The notes below the pieces were generated by a model. It saw only the letters and a program-made list of their open reading frames with translations. It was not told the DNA's origin and did no database searches. DNA of 64,000 nucleotides from Bacteroidetes bacterium GWA2_40_15 (GTDB taxonomy: Bacteria > Bacteroidota > Bacteroidia > Bacteroidales > VadinHA17): the NCBI GenBank assembly GCA_001768195.1, contig MENI01000110.1:35062-99061 (forward strand), in the 5' to 3' direction. The translations under genes were made by a program, and so were the position numbers. Positions 1-8,180 of the stretch are shown here, piece by piece. Numbering within the stretch: the stretch's first letter is position 1; each line of letters begins with the position of its first letter.

Positions 1-69
1 AAAAAACACCGGTATCATACCCGCTTCTGCCATCTTAAGTGCTACCTGAATTCTTGTGAATCTTGCCAT
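1..69 (-). CDS. kdgA: KDPG/KHG aldolase, N-terminal 23 residues only
   Basis: Only the first 23 codons lie in the window, and the gene continues off the left edge. The start is an ATG read on the minus strand at 67-69. The peptide begins MARFTRIQVALKMAEAGMIP, which matches the N-terminus usual for Bacteroidota 2-dehydro-3-deoxy-phosphogluconate aldolases. That enzyme splits KDPG into pyruvate and glyceraldehyde-3-phosphate in the cytoplasm. The gene sits 33 bp downstream of the KDG kinase that would make its substrate, so it is probably the last or a middle gene of the same operon. The identification rests on a short peptide plus context. Confidence 0.6.
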   Translation of the reverse strand, partial: MARFTRIQVALKMAEAGMIPVFF

Positions 70-102
70 TTTTTATATTATTAATTTGTTATGAATCTGT
101 TT

Positions 103-1140
103 TTATCTTGAAACACGTCCGGAACCATCTCCGCCCATAAGTGCTTCAACCTCTTTAACTGTAACAAGGTTAAAGTCGCCAATGATTGTGTGTTTGAGGC
201 ACGATGCAGCAACTGCAAAGTCAAGTGCCTTCTGGTCATTGCCGGTATATGTAAGAAGACCATAAATCAAGCCTCCCATGAAACTGTCACCACCCCCTAC
301 TCTGTCTACAATGTGAGTGATGTCATACTCAGGTGCCTGGAGGAGCTTCCTGCCATCCCAGAGAACGCCCGACCAGGTGTTATGATTGGCATTGATTGAT
401 CCGCGAAGCGTAATTATAACCTTTTTAGCTTTCGGAAATTTCTCCATAAGCTGCTTGCATACTGATTCATAGGCAGCTGCTTCAACATGGCCTTTCGTTA
501 CATCAACACCCTGCGGATGTATGCCGAATACCATTGCTGCATCTTCCTCATTTCCAAGAATAATATCGCATCCTGCAACCAGGTCGGGCATAACTTCTGA
601 TGCCTTTTTTTCCCATTTCCAGAGGTTCTTCCTGAAATTCAGGTCAGTTGAGACTGTAATTCCTTTCTTATTGGCAGCAACAATAGCTTCCTTGCAGACA
701 ACTGCAGCTCCCTCTGAAATGGCCGGAGTGATGCCTGTCCAGTGGAACCATGTTACACCATCAAAAACTGTATCCCAGTTTATCATTCCGGGTTTAATCT
801 CGGCAATAGCAGAGTTGGCACGGTCATAGATAACCTTGCTTGCTCTTGCAACTGCACCATTCTCAAGAAAGTAGATCCCGACGCGGTCACCTCCGAATAC
901 GATCTTCTCTGTACCTACATTGTATCTTCTGAGCTCCATCAGGCATGATTCTGCTATGTCGTTCTTTGGAAGACGTGTTACATAATCAACCTTCATCCCG
1001 AAGTTGGCAAGTGATACAGCCACATTGGCTTCTCCACCTCCGAATGATGCGCAAAACTGTTTTGCCTGGCTGAACCTTTCAAACCCTGGTGGTACAAGCC
1101 TCAGCATTATTTCTCCGAATGTTACGATTTTATTATCCAT
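103..1140 (-). CDS. kdgK: 2-dehydro-3-deoxygluconate (KDG) kinase, PfkB family
   Basis: This 345-residue PfkB-family kinase phosphorylates 2-keto-3-deoxygluconate to KDPG, the common endpoint of galacturonate and glucuronate breakdown. The N-terminal substrate region carries the GGGEANVA motif (residues 34-41). The C-terminal ATP/anion-hole signature is DRVGGGDSFMGG at about 279-290, with D285 as the expected catalytic base. Length is usual for Bacteroidota KdgK. It is co-directional with a transporter upstream (48-bp gap) and a KDPG aldolase downstream (33-bp gap), which gives a compact uptake-kinase-aldolase unit. The family is firm; KDG specificity comes mainly from the aldolase neighbour. 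Confidence 0.88.
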   Translation of the reverse strand: MDNKIVTFGEIMLRLVPPGFERFSQAKQFCASFGGGEANVAVSLANFGMKVDYVTRLPKNDIAESCLMELRRYNVGTEKIVFGGDRVGIYFLENGAVARASKVIYDRANSAIAEIKPGMINWDTVFDGVTWFHWTGITPAISEGAAVVCKEAIVAANKKGITVSTDLNFRKNLWKWEKKASEVMPDLVAGCDIILGNEEDAAMVFGIHPQGVDVTKGHVEAAAYESVCKQLMEKFPKAKKVIITLRGSINANHNTWSGVLWDGRKLLQAPEYDITHIVDRVGGGDSFMGGLIYGLLTYTGNDQKALDFAVAASCLKHTIIGDFNLVTVKEVEALMGGDGSGRVSR

Positions 1141-1188
1141 AAATATTTGTCTTTTTAATAAGTTATTAATTTCAAGAGAATTAGTTAT

Positions 1189-2508
1189 TTAATCAGGTGC
1201 CTGGCTTTGATTTTCTTTTGCAGCTTTTTCAATTTCCTCTTTTGGAGGTCTGGTTCTCCACCAGCTTGCAAGCGTTGATCCGGTCACGTTCATAAGCGGA
1301 CCATATATGGCCGGTGCGAGGCCTATTGTAGCTATATTTCCCATTGTAAGCGCCAGACCGGAAGCCAATCCGCCATTTGACATACTTACTTCAAATGCAA
1401 GGGTCCTGCAACTTTTTTCAGGTAATCCAAAGATCCTTCCGGCATTATATCCGAGAAAATATCCCAGGAGATTCTGCAACGTAACTACCAGCAGCAGCAG
1501 CGCTCCTACTGCCAGGAGGCTCTCACGTCCTGCAGCAGTGATAACTGTAACGATCACTGCAATACCGACCATTGACATAAGGGAAAGTATCTTTTTCTGT
1601 AATTGCAGATCTCCTTTAAGATAATGACGGAATAATAATGCGGCTACGTAAGGTAATACAAAAAATAGTCCCAGTGATTTAGCCGATTCCAGTAAATAAC
1701 CTGAAATGCCAACCTGATTAACCTGCATGTAGATAATATTAGCCAGCAGTATTACCACGATATATGAGACCAGCTGAATATTTTTTGAACGGGCCGTATT
1801 CTTACCTGCATTAATGAGATTGAATATGAATCCGGCTATTATCGGAAAAATCATCATCTTTATTATGTCCATCATCATACCCCAGATATTTATCTCCACA
1901 TACTGTCCGCCAATGATCTTCATCAGGAAGGGAGTTACAAACGGAGCAACTATAGTTGTTACAGCGCTTACAGCAACTGCCAGAACAAGATTTGCATTGC
2001 AAAGCAGCGACATCACATTTGAGGCCAGTCCGTTAGGAACACAACCTATAAGTATGATTCCGGCCGCAATCTCCGGGGGGAATTTAAAAACACTCACAAT
2101 CAATAATGCCGTTAAAGGCATTATGGTATAGTGACCGATAAATCCTACGAGAACTCCCTTCGGCTGTTTTATAACGCCTGCAAAATCATCAAAACTCATC
2201 TGTGATCCCATTCCAAACATGATGATCTGCAGCAGAGGTACTATTAAGGCTGTTGTTTTGAAGCTGCCATATGAAAGAAATAACTGTGGATAAAACATTG
2301 CTGCAGCCACTGCAGTGAACATCCACATTGTAAAAGAGAGGCCTTTGACAGACTGGAATCCTTTTACAGCAAATGAAAGAATTATAAACATCGCAATCAG
2401 GAAAGGCCCTGCCTTTGATCCGTTGCCGGTCAGGATCATTGTCAGTGATATTATCAGAAGCAAAATGGCAATGCCTATCCCGACCTGGTATCTGTTGAAG
2501 TTTTTCAT
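1189..2508 (-). CDS. Bile acid:sodium symporter (SBF/BASS) family transporter
   Basis: A 439-residue polytopic membrane protein with about ten hydrophobic segments, ending in a charged cytoplasmic tail (about 415-439). Features of the SBF/BASS fold include the FGMGSQMSF segment after the third helix, the IMPL segment, and a GLASNV-type crossover motif in the middle. BASS carriers move organic anions with sodium. The gene is the first of an operon with KDG kinase and KDPG aldolase, so a sugar acid such as KDG or a hexuronate is the likeliest cargo; this is inference from context only. A -7 promoter box lies 57 bp upstream. Confidence 0.75.
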   Translation of the reverse strand: MKNFNRYQVGIGIAILLLIISLTMILTGNGSKAGPFLIAMFIILSFAVKGFQSVKGLSFTMWMFTAVAAAMFYPQLFLSYGSFKTTALIVPLLQIIMFGMGSQMSFDDFAGVIKQPKGVLVGFIGHYTIMPLTALLIVSVFKFPPEIAAGIILIGCVPNGLASNVMSLLCNANLVLAVAVSAVTTIVAPFVTPFLMKIIGGQYVEINIWGMMMDIIKMMIFPIIAGFIFNLINAGKNTARSKNIQLVSYIVVILLANIIYMQVNQVGISGYLLESAKSLGLFFVLPYVAALLFRHYLKGDLQLQKKILSLMSMVGIAVIVTVITAAGRESLLAVGALLLLVVTLQNLLGYFLGYNAGRIFGLPEKSCRTLAFEVSMSNGGLASGLALTMGNIATIGLAPAIYGPLMNVTGSTLASWWRTRPPKEEIEKAAKENQSQAPD

Positions 2509-2564
2509 ATTTAAAGATTTGGATTTTAGGGTTTTAGAATTATAAAGGTTTAATGTCAGTGTGA

Positions 2565-2572
2565 CAAATATA
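2565..2572 (-). promoter_or_regulatory. Bacteroidota -7 box for transporter-kdgK-kdgA operon
   Basis: On the minus strand the sequence reads TATATTTG, an exact TAnnTTTG. It lies 57 bp upstream of the transporter ATG. No clear TTTG -33 box is seen at the usual spacing, so this rests on the -7 element and its position. Confidence 0.45.
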
Positions 2573-2934
2573 ATCCTTGGTTTTATAAATGCCTAATTTA
2601 ATGAAAACAGCATTCTGTTTTTAATCTTTTTTAAGAAATTAATTTTTCTGAATTTCGCCTTAACCTTTACTGTTCTTCCAGATTTAGAGTATTTTTAGAA
2701 TTAATTGACATTCATTCCTATTAAGAAGGCTGTATCAATTTTTATGGAATTGACCCCCCACCCGCCCAGGGGGGGCTTGTTTATGAGTAGAAATTTGAAA
2801 GTCCCCCCTGGGGGTCCCGATAGCTGCCGATAGCTATCGGGACGGGATAGGGTTATCTTATTAATAATGAACCTTTTGATATAACTCTATAATGAGTAAA
2901 ATAAAAATGATATTTAATTTTTAAATCTGGTTTT
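2573..2934. other. Divergent intergenic region with GC-rich palindromes
   Basis: No coding sequence is visible. The stretch between the transporter and the divergently transcribed dehydratase holds runs of C and G around 2754-2816 (CCCCCCACCCGCCC followed by G runs, then CCCCCCTGGGGG) and the perfect 14-bp palindrome CCGATAGCTATCGG at 2827-2840. Part of that palindrome (TAGCTATCGGGA) recurs at about 39303, at the broken end of a pseudogene, so it belongs to a dispersed repeat family. The 90 bases before the dehydratase start are AT-rich; no promoter box there is convincing. Confidence 0.5.
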
Positions 2935-4191
2935 ATGAACAGAAGAGATTTTCTCAGTAATTCATCAGCAGGAGCTTTAGGCCTCTTAGGATATAACCTT
3001 TTGACTCCATTTATTGAATCTGCAAGGGCGGCTGCACCAAAGCTTACAATAACCGGTATTGAAACAGTACGGTTTAAGAATGCTCACTGGATGTGGTTGC
3101 GATTACATACCAGCGAAGGCATCATCGGAACAGGAGAGACTTACCCGTTCAATGAGGCAAACAGCGGAGTAATAAAAGATCTTGAGTGGCACAGCTGGGC
3201 AGGTAAATTAATGGGCACCAATCCAATGGAAATAGAACAGACCTGGGAGAGAATATTCCGCCAGAATGCATATCATGGTACAGGTGGTGCTGAAATGCGT
3301 GCCCTTTCTGCTATCAATATTGCCCAGTGGGACATCCTGGGGCAGGTTTCTAAAATGCCGCTTTACCAGTTACTGGGAGGCTCTCGTGATAAGAAGATAA
3401 GAGTTTATAATACATATACAAATGGTGTAAGCAGGGCAATTAACGGATGGACACTTGAAAATGATATGGAGAAGATCGCTAAATTTCTTGTAACAGAAGG
3501 GATCAAAGCCATTAAATTCTGTCCGTTTGATAAAGCTGCATCGTTAACCAAAGGAGAATACATTTCTAAAAACGACATTGATAGAAGCCTCGACTGGATT
3601 AAAAGAGTAAGAGATTCAGTCGGTTACGATCTTGAAATCGGTTGTGAGTTTCACAGCAACTGGAACCTGCCCAGTGCCGTGCGTATAGTCCATTCTCTTG
3701 AACCTTATGAAATACTTTTCTGCGAGGATATGCTTCTTCAGGATAATCTTGAGGCTTATGTAAATCTTGAACAGGAGTCGAAAATCCCACTGGTAATAAG
3801 TGAAAGGCTTGCAACACGGTTTGGCTTCAGGGAGATGTTTGAAGCAAAAGCCGGATCGATAGCTATGTACGATCTTACCTGGTGCGGAGGTATTTCAGAG
3901 GGAAAGAAGATTTCCGATATGGCCAACACCTGGTATATACCTACAATGATGCATACTTCAGGCGGACCAATCCTCTGGTATGCTTCAACTCACCTGGCTG
4001 CTGCAGTTACAAACCTGTTTTATGTCGAAAGTGTCTGGCCCGAGTGGCACGACAGGAATAAGCTTTTCCTTGAGAATCCTCTTCCTGTAATGAACGGGCA
4101 TGTTGTTCCACCTGATCTGCCGGGACTTGGCCTGCAGTTTAAAAAAGGTCTCTTTGAGCAAAAAGATGTTATAATTGAAAAAATAGCCTGA
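2935..4191 (+). CDS. Tat-exported enolase-superfamily sugar acid dehydratase (MR/MLE family)
   Basis: A 418-residue member of the mandelate racemase/muconate lactonizing subgroup, resembling galactonate or gluconate dehydratases. The N-terminus NRRDFL followed by a hydrophobic stretch to about residue 33 is a twin-arginine signal. The catalytic core is complete by eye: K194 in the IKAIKF strand, metal ligands E238, E264 and E290, then D313 and H340 as a second acid/base pair, and a typical PPDLPGLG end. The expected reaction is dehydration of an aldonate or uronate-derived acid to a 2-keto-3-deoxy acid. It stands alone between the KDG operon and a GH35-like gene. Export of this usually cytoplasmic enzyme is unusual. 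Substrate unknown. Confidence 0.8.
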   Translation: MNRRDFLSNSSAGALGLLGYNLLTPFIESARAAAPKLTITGIETVRFKNAHWMWLRLHTSEGIIGTGETYPFNEANSGVIKDLEWHSWAGKLMGTNPMEIEQTWERIFRQNAYHGTGGAEMRALSAINIAQWDILGQVSKMPLYQLLGGSRDKKIRVYNTYTNGVSRAINGWTLENDMEKIAKFLVTEGIKAIKFCPFDKAASLTKGEYISKNDIDRSLDWIKRVRDSVGYDLEIGCEFHSNWNLPSAVRIVHSLEPYEILFCEDMLLQDNLEAYVNLEQESKIPLVISERLATRFGFREMFEAKAGSIAMYDLTWCGGISEGKKISDMANTWYIPTMMHTSGGPILWYASTHLAAAVTNLFYVESVWPEWHDRNKLFLENPLPVMNGHVVPPDLPGLGLQFKKGLFEQKDVIIEKIA

Positions 4192-4236
4192 AACCCCAGA
4201 CTTCAGTCTGGGGGTAAACGCTAACACCCAAAAACC

Positions 4237-5940
4237 ATGAAACCCTTAAACCTCCTTACTCTTATCCTCCTTTCTCTGCTCATAGCATCCTGTAATCAAA
4301 CAGCAAATGAACCTGTTTCAGGAAATCAAAATTCGTCCCTTCATATCCCATATCTTGAAAAGCATGGCACTGCTGCACGCCTTGTTGTTGACGGTAAACC
4401 CTTCCTGATGATTTCAGGCGAGTTGCATAATTCGACATGCGGTGGCTTTGAATATATGCGTCCGGTTTGGAAAAGAATGGCGGAAAAGAATCTTAATTCC
4501 GTTATCGCAACCGTTTCATGGGAACTGGTTGAGCCTGAAGAAGGAAAGTTCGATTTCGCACTTGTAGACAGCACAATCGCTGGAGCACTAAAAGCAGGAC
4601 TCAAACTTGCTCTAATTTGGTTCGGAAGCTGGAAGAATTCCGGATCAGTCTATATCCCATCATGGGTGAAGAAAGATTATGAGAAATATCCCAGGGTAAT
4701 TGATGAAGATGGTAAACCACTCGAGATACTGTCAACCCTGGGGAAGGAATCAGAAAAGGCTGATGCAAAAGCTTTTGCAGCACTTATGAAGCATATTAAG
4801 GAGGTAGATAATGATCATACTGTGATCATGATGCAGGTTGAAAATGAGATAGGGATCCTCGATATGCCCGGAAAGAATCCCGGTGCTGCACGACGCGATT
4901 TCAGCCCTCAGGCTAATGAAGCTTATAATGGGAAGGTGCCTCAAAAACTGATGGATTACCTTGTTGCGAATAAAGAAACTCTTTTCCCTGAACTGAAAAA
5001 AGTATGGGCAGCAAATGGTTTCAAAACTGAAGGCAGCTGGGAAGAGGTTTTTGGTAAGAGTACATTTAAACCTGATCCCAAAGACTGGCAGTATTACTCT
5101 TTTTATACTGAAGAGTTATTCATGGCCTGGAACTATGCGAGTTATGTTGGTGCGATTGCTGTTGCCGGAAAGGAAGAATATCCGTTACCGATGTACGTCA
5201 ATGCATGGTTAAAACAACCTTCAACAAGGTGGCCGGGTAAATATCCATCCGGAGGACCACTGCCTCAGGTTATCGATGTATGGAGAGCTGCTGCTCCTTC
5301 AATAGATTTTATAGCTCCCGATATTTACATCGATGAGTTTACATGGACTTGCGAAGAGTTTATGAGAAGCGGTAATCCTTTGTTCATCCCGGAAACCAGG
5401 GGAGGTGAAGCCGGTGCTGCAAGAGCTTTTTATGTATTCGGAGAATATAGCGCAGGATGCTTTGCCCCGTTCGGTATCGATAACCCGATGTGGGAGAATG
5501 GAGATCCGCTCGACCTGACATATGGAGCTCTCAGGAAACTTGAGCCTCTGATCCTTGAACACCAGGGGAAAGGAACAATGAAAGGAATTCTTATTGATGA
5601 AAAATCACCGTTATGCCGCTTTGAACTAGGTGATTATATTATTGAAGCAAAACTGGATTCACGTAAACTGAAGACTTCCGGGGGTATTATAATTCAGACA
5701 GGCCCCCAGGAGTTCGTTTGCACCGGCAGAGCCCTGGATGTCTTTTTTACACCAAAAGACAATTCATTCCGTATAGCCCTGGATGTTGTTGATGAAGGAA
5801 CTTTCATTGAAGGAAAATGGATCCCGGAACGCCGCTTAAATGGCGACGAAACTCATGCCAGCACTTTTGATGGTGCAGGTCTGAGGTTGCCGGAGGAAAG
5901 GATCTCTATCCAGAATGTCTCTCTCTATAAATATAAGTAA
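4237..5940 (+). CDS. GH35-like beta-galactosidase lipoprotein with DUF5597 C-terminus
   Basis: A 567-residue lipoprotein with signal peptide and lipobox ending at C19 (LLIASC). The TIM barrel has GH35 features: the acid/base Glu in QVENEIG (E204) and a probable nucleophile in FIPETRGG (E386). The C-terminal part, with a GTFIEGKWIPERRLNGDE segment, resembles the DUF5597 domain attached to GH35 enzymes such as xyloglucan beta-galactosidases. It probably removes terminal beta-galactose from plant side chains at the cell surface or in the periplasm. It follows the dehydratase by 45 bp on the same strand and converges on the uxuA-like operon. Confidence 0.8.
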   Translation: MKPLNLLTLILLSLLIASCNQTANEPVSGNQNSSLHIPYLEKHGTAARLVVDGKPFLMISGELHNSTCGGFEYMRPVWKRMAEKNLNSVIATVSWELVEPEEGKFDFALVDSTIAGALKAGLKLALIWFGSWKNSGSVYIPSWVKKDYEKYPRVIDEDGKPLEILSTLGKESEKADAKAFAALMKHIKEVDNDHTVIMMQVENEIGILDMPGKNPGAARRDFSPQANEAYNGKVPQKLMDYLVANKETLFPELKKVWAANGFKTEGSWEEVFGKSTFKPDPKDWQYYSFYTEELFMAWNYASYVGAIAVAGKEEYPLPMYVNAWLKQPSTRWPGKYPSGGPLPQVIDVWRAAAPSIDFIAPDIYIDEFTWTCEEFMRSGNPLFIPETRGGEAGAARAFYVFGEYSAGCFAPFGIDNPMWENGDPLDLTYGALRKLEPLILEHQGKGTMKGILIDEKSPLCRFELGDYIIEAKLDSRKLKTSGGIIIQTGPQEFVCTGRALDVFFTPKDNSFRIALDVVDEGTFIEGKWIPERRLNGDETHASTFDGAGLRLPEERISIQNVSLYKYK

Positions 5941-5963
5941 ATGTTTACTTATAGGACTTTAAG

Positions 5964-6013
5964 TTGGCAACTGCCTTTTGCCAACTGCCAACTGCCCTTT
6001 GCCAACTGCCAAC
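5964..6013. repeat. Short-word intergenic repeat (CCAACTGCC)
   Basis: Between two convergent genes the word TTGGCAACTGCC is followed by several copies of TGCCAACTGCC. TTGGCAACTGCC and the later GCCAAC words are partly inverted, so a hairpin could form. No coding function is seen. Similar low-complexity words fill other gaps of this window. Confidence 0.6.
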
Positions 6014-6031
6014 TTTTTAATCCAATAAAGA

Positions 6032-7165
6032 CTACCCCTCTGCAATCACCCTCTCAACAAGACCTTTCATATAACCCACTGAGAATGCAGTTCCTGTATG
6101 CGGACGTACCATTGTTGGAATATGGTCAGCAATTATGACGCCATCGAAATTAACCTCTTTTAATGCTTTAAGAATAAGGTACATATCAGCGTACCCATCG
6201 TCAAGGAAGGTTTCAGTGAAGTGCGGCATAGGCTGGTTAACGTTCCTGAAATGGACTTTGAAGATCTTCTTCTGAGCCCCGAAATACCTTATTGTCTCAA
6301 TAACATCTTTTCCCATCATTGTGCCACCTTCAAGCCAGCAACCAACGCAAAGGCACATGCCAACATTCGGACTGTCAGCTATTTCAAGAGCTCTTTTATA
6401 ACCGTCAAAGTTGCCAAATACGCATCTTGGTATTCCGCCCAGATCTTCAACAGGAGGATCATCAGGATGAATTCCGATACGTACATTCTGTTCCTCGGCA
6501 ACTGCAGCTGCCTTCCTGATGAAATATTCATAGTTGGCCCATATCTCGTCTTTTGAGTATTTTCTGCCGTGCGTAAGAGGCGCTTCATAGGTCACTCCGT
6601 GCCAATACCCTTTGTCTGCTTTACTGAGATCAAATGCACGTGCAACAGCTCCTCCGCGGGTAGTTTCTCTCTCTGTGCTCCATATGCCGTTTGCCATATG
6701 AGCATATGTAGTATAATGTATACCTGCTTTTCCAAGGTTACGTAAATGAGTAAGGTATTCCTCGACCTTTTCATCTCTTCCCGGCAGATTCAGGGTGATC
6801 TTATCCTGGTTATGCACATCCCAGTTTCCAAAGCCGAATACTTTTATGCCTGAGGCTTCATACAACTCACGACGGCTGTTGTAATATTCAAAACCGGCTT
6901 TTTTTGCATCAGTCCATAATACAACCTGGTCAAGCCCCATCTGCAGGATGAACTTAATATCTTCTTCAACCGGCTCGGCAGGAGCCTGGAGGGCAATTTT
7001 AATATATGGTTCCTTCCGCGGATCATATGCAGGATCCTTCAGGAAGCTTACTTTCTTTTCCTCCGGTGCCGGAGGAGGAGTTGTCTGGCAGGAGTTAAGT
7101 CCGGCAAGAGAAAGAGCTGCAAGTGCCCCTCCTTTTTTTAAGAATTCCCTTCTGTTGTCTTTCAT
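6032..7165 (-). CDS. uxuA: UxuA-like mannonate dehydratase with Tat lipoprotein signal
   Basis: A 377-residue protein of the UxuA fold (xylose-isomerase-like TIM barrel). UxuA converts D-mannonate to 2-keto-3-deoxygluconate with a divalent metal. Conserved elements are HPDDPP (233-238), a Cys-rich segment near 271-276, the metal-binding VHFRNV (H305) and the DDG segment (322-324). It starts with NRREFLKK, a hydrophobic run and a Cys at 26, a Tat-type lipoprotein signal, so the mature enzyme would be membrane-anchored outside the cytoplasm. It is the last gene of the dehydrogenase-kdgF-GH28-ROK operon, 5 bp after the ROK gene. It could be a related exported isomerase/dehydratase rather than true UxuA. 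Confidence 0.75.
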   Translation of the reverse strand: MKDNRREFLKKGGALAALSLAGLNSCQTTPPPAPEEKKVSFLKDPAYDPRKEPYIKIALQAPAEPVEEDIKFILQMGLDQVVLWTDAKKAGFEYYNSRRELYEASGIKVFGFGNWDVHNQDKITLNLPGRDEKVEEYLTHLRNLGKAGIHYTTYAHMANGIWSTERETTRGGAVARAFDLSKADKGYWHGVTYEAPLTHGRKYSKDEIWANYEYFIRKAAAVAEEQNVRIGIHPDDPPVEDLGGIPRCVFGNFDGYKRALEIADSPNVGMCLCVGCWLEGGTMMGKDVIETIRYFGAQKKIFKVHFRNVNQPMPHFTETFLDDGYADMYLILKALKEVNFDGVIIADHIPTMVRPHTGTAFSVGYMKGLVERVIAEG

Positions 7166-7170
7166 AATGT

Positions 7171-8166
7171 TTATTTTTCAGGATTTGGTTTAATTTTGTT
7201 GGCTGCTACCGAGAGTGAGGCCATATCACCTATTTGTTCTTCCAGTTGTGCCGGTACAATCCGGCATACTTTTCGGGCAAGTGGAAGCGATTCTTCAGCT
7301 ATTGCCTTTTCCATAGGTTTTAATAGCAGATGAGCTGACCTTACAAAAATGCTTCCAAGGACAATGCACTCCGGATTCAGAATGTCGATAATCACTGATA
7401 GCCCTTTCCCGAGATATGTCCCGCATTCTTCGAAGATCTTTTTTGCGAGGGCATCTCCTCTGTTAGCAGCTTCAGCAACCGACTGTGCTGAAATATTCGG
7501 CAGTTCAGGGATGGTTTTGCAGAATGATACTTTCTCACCCATCTGCAGCTTTTCAAGTGCCATGGTTCGTGCAAGCTGTGCAATTCCCCCTCCGCTGCAG
7601 AAACCTTCAAATGAGCCTGATTTTCCGTATCCTACCGGTCCCATCCTGTCCAACCTGATATGTCCCACCTCACCTGCATTGTCATTGGTTCCGGAATATA
7701 GCTTACCGTTCAGGATCAGTCCTGCACCCATTCCTGTTCCAAAGGTCAGAAAAACCATGTTTTGCGTACCCCTGCCGGCTCCGAATTTCCATTCGGCCAG
7801 GGCACAGGCATTGGCATCATTCTGTATGGCTACAGGTATATTGAACTCTTTTTCAAGTATTTGAACTATATGAACATCATCCCATCCGGACAGATTTGGC
7901 GGGGAGAGAATAATACCTCTTTTACTGTCAAGAGGTCCTCCGCAACTTATCCCTATTGCAGAGATATTTGCGATATCGAAATTTTGCTTTTTTAATAAAC
8001 CTGATATTTCGTCCTGAAAATGAGGAATCATAATATCCGGAGTCGGATAATCAGCAGTTGCACAACTATTTTTAGCTATGATTTTTATCTCACCATCTTC
8101 ACTTAAGTGTCCAAGGATGACAGCGCATTTTGTTCCACCGATATCTATTCCAATGAGGTTCATCAT
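7171..8166 (-). CDS. ROK-family sugar kinase lacking the zinc-binding cysteines
   Basis: A 331-residue ROK protein with the N-terminal phosphate-binding motif IGIDIGGTK and the second motif FGTGMGAG. It probably phosphorylates a hexose in the cytoplasm. The usual ROK zinc motif (GxxCxCGxxGCxE) is replaced by GPVGYGKSGSFE at the same place, so all three cysteines are absent. No helix-turn-helix domain precedes the kinase, which argues for an enzyme rather than a repressor. It sits between a GH28-like gene (14 bp) and the uxuA-like gene (5 bp) in one operon. Sugar specificity cannot be read. Confidence 0.8.
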   Translation of the reverse strand: MMNLIGIDIGGTKCAVILGHLSEDGEIKIIAKNSCATADYPTPDIMIPHFQDEISGLLKKQNFDIANISAIGISCGGPLDSKRGIILSPPNLSGWDDVHIVQILEKEFNIPVAIQNDANACALAEWKFGAGRGTQNMVFLTFGTGMGAGLILNGKLYSGTNDNAGEVGHIRLDRMGPVGYGKSGSFEGFCSGGGIAQLARTMALEKLQMGEKVSFCKTIPELPNISAQSVAEAANRGDALAKKIFEECGTYLGKGLSVIIDILNPECIVLGSIFVRSAHLLLKPMEKAIAEESLPLARKVCRIVPAQLEEQIGDMASLSVAANKIKPNPEK

Positions 8167-8180
8167 TCTGCCGGATCAGA

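Noticed and set aside
7349-7864. Plus-strand 171-codon frame within the ROK gene
   Set aside because: Antisense shadow; the minus-strand frame has clear ROK motifs.
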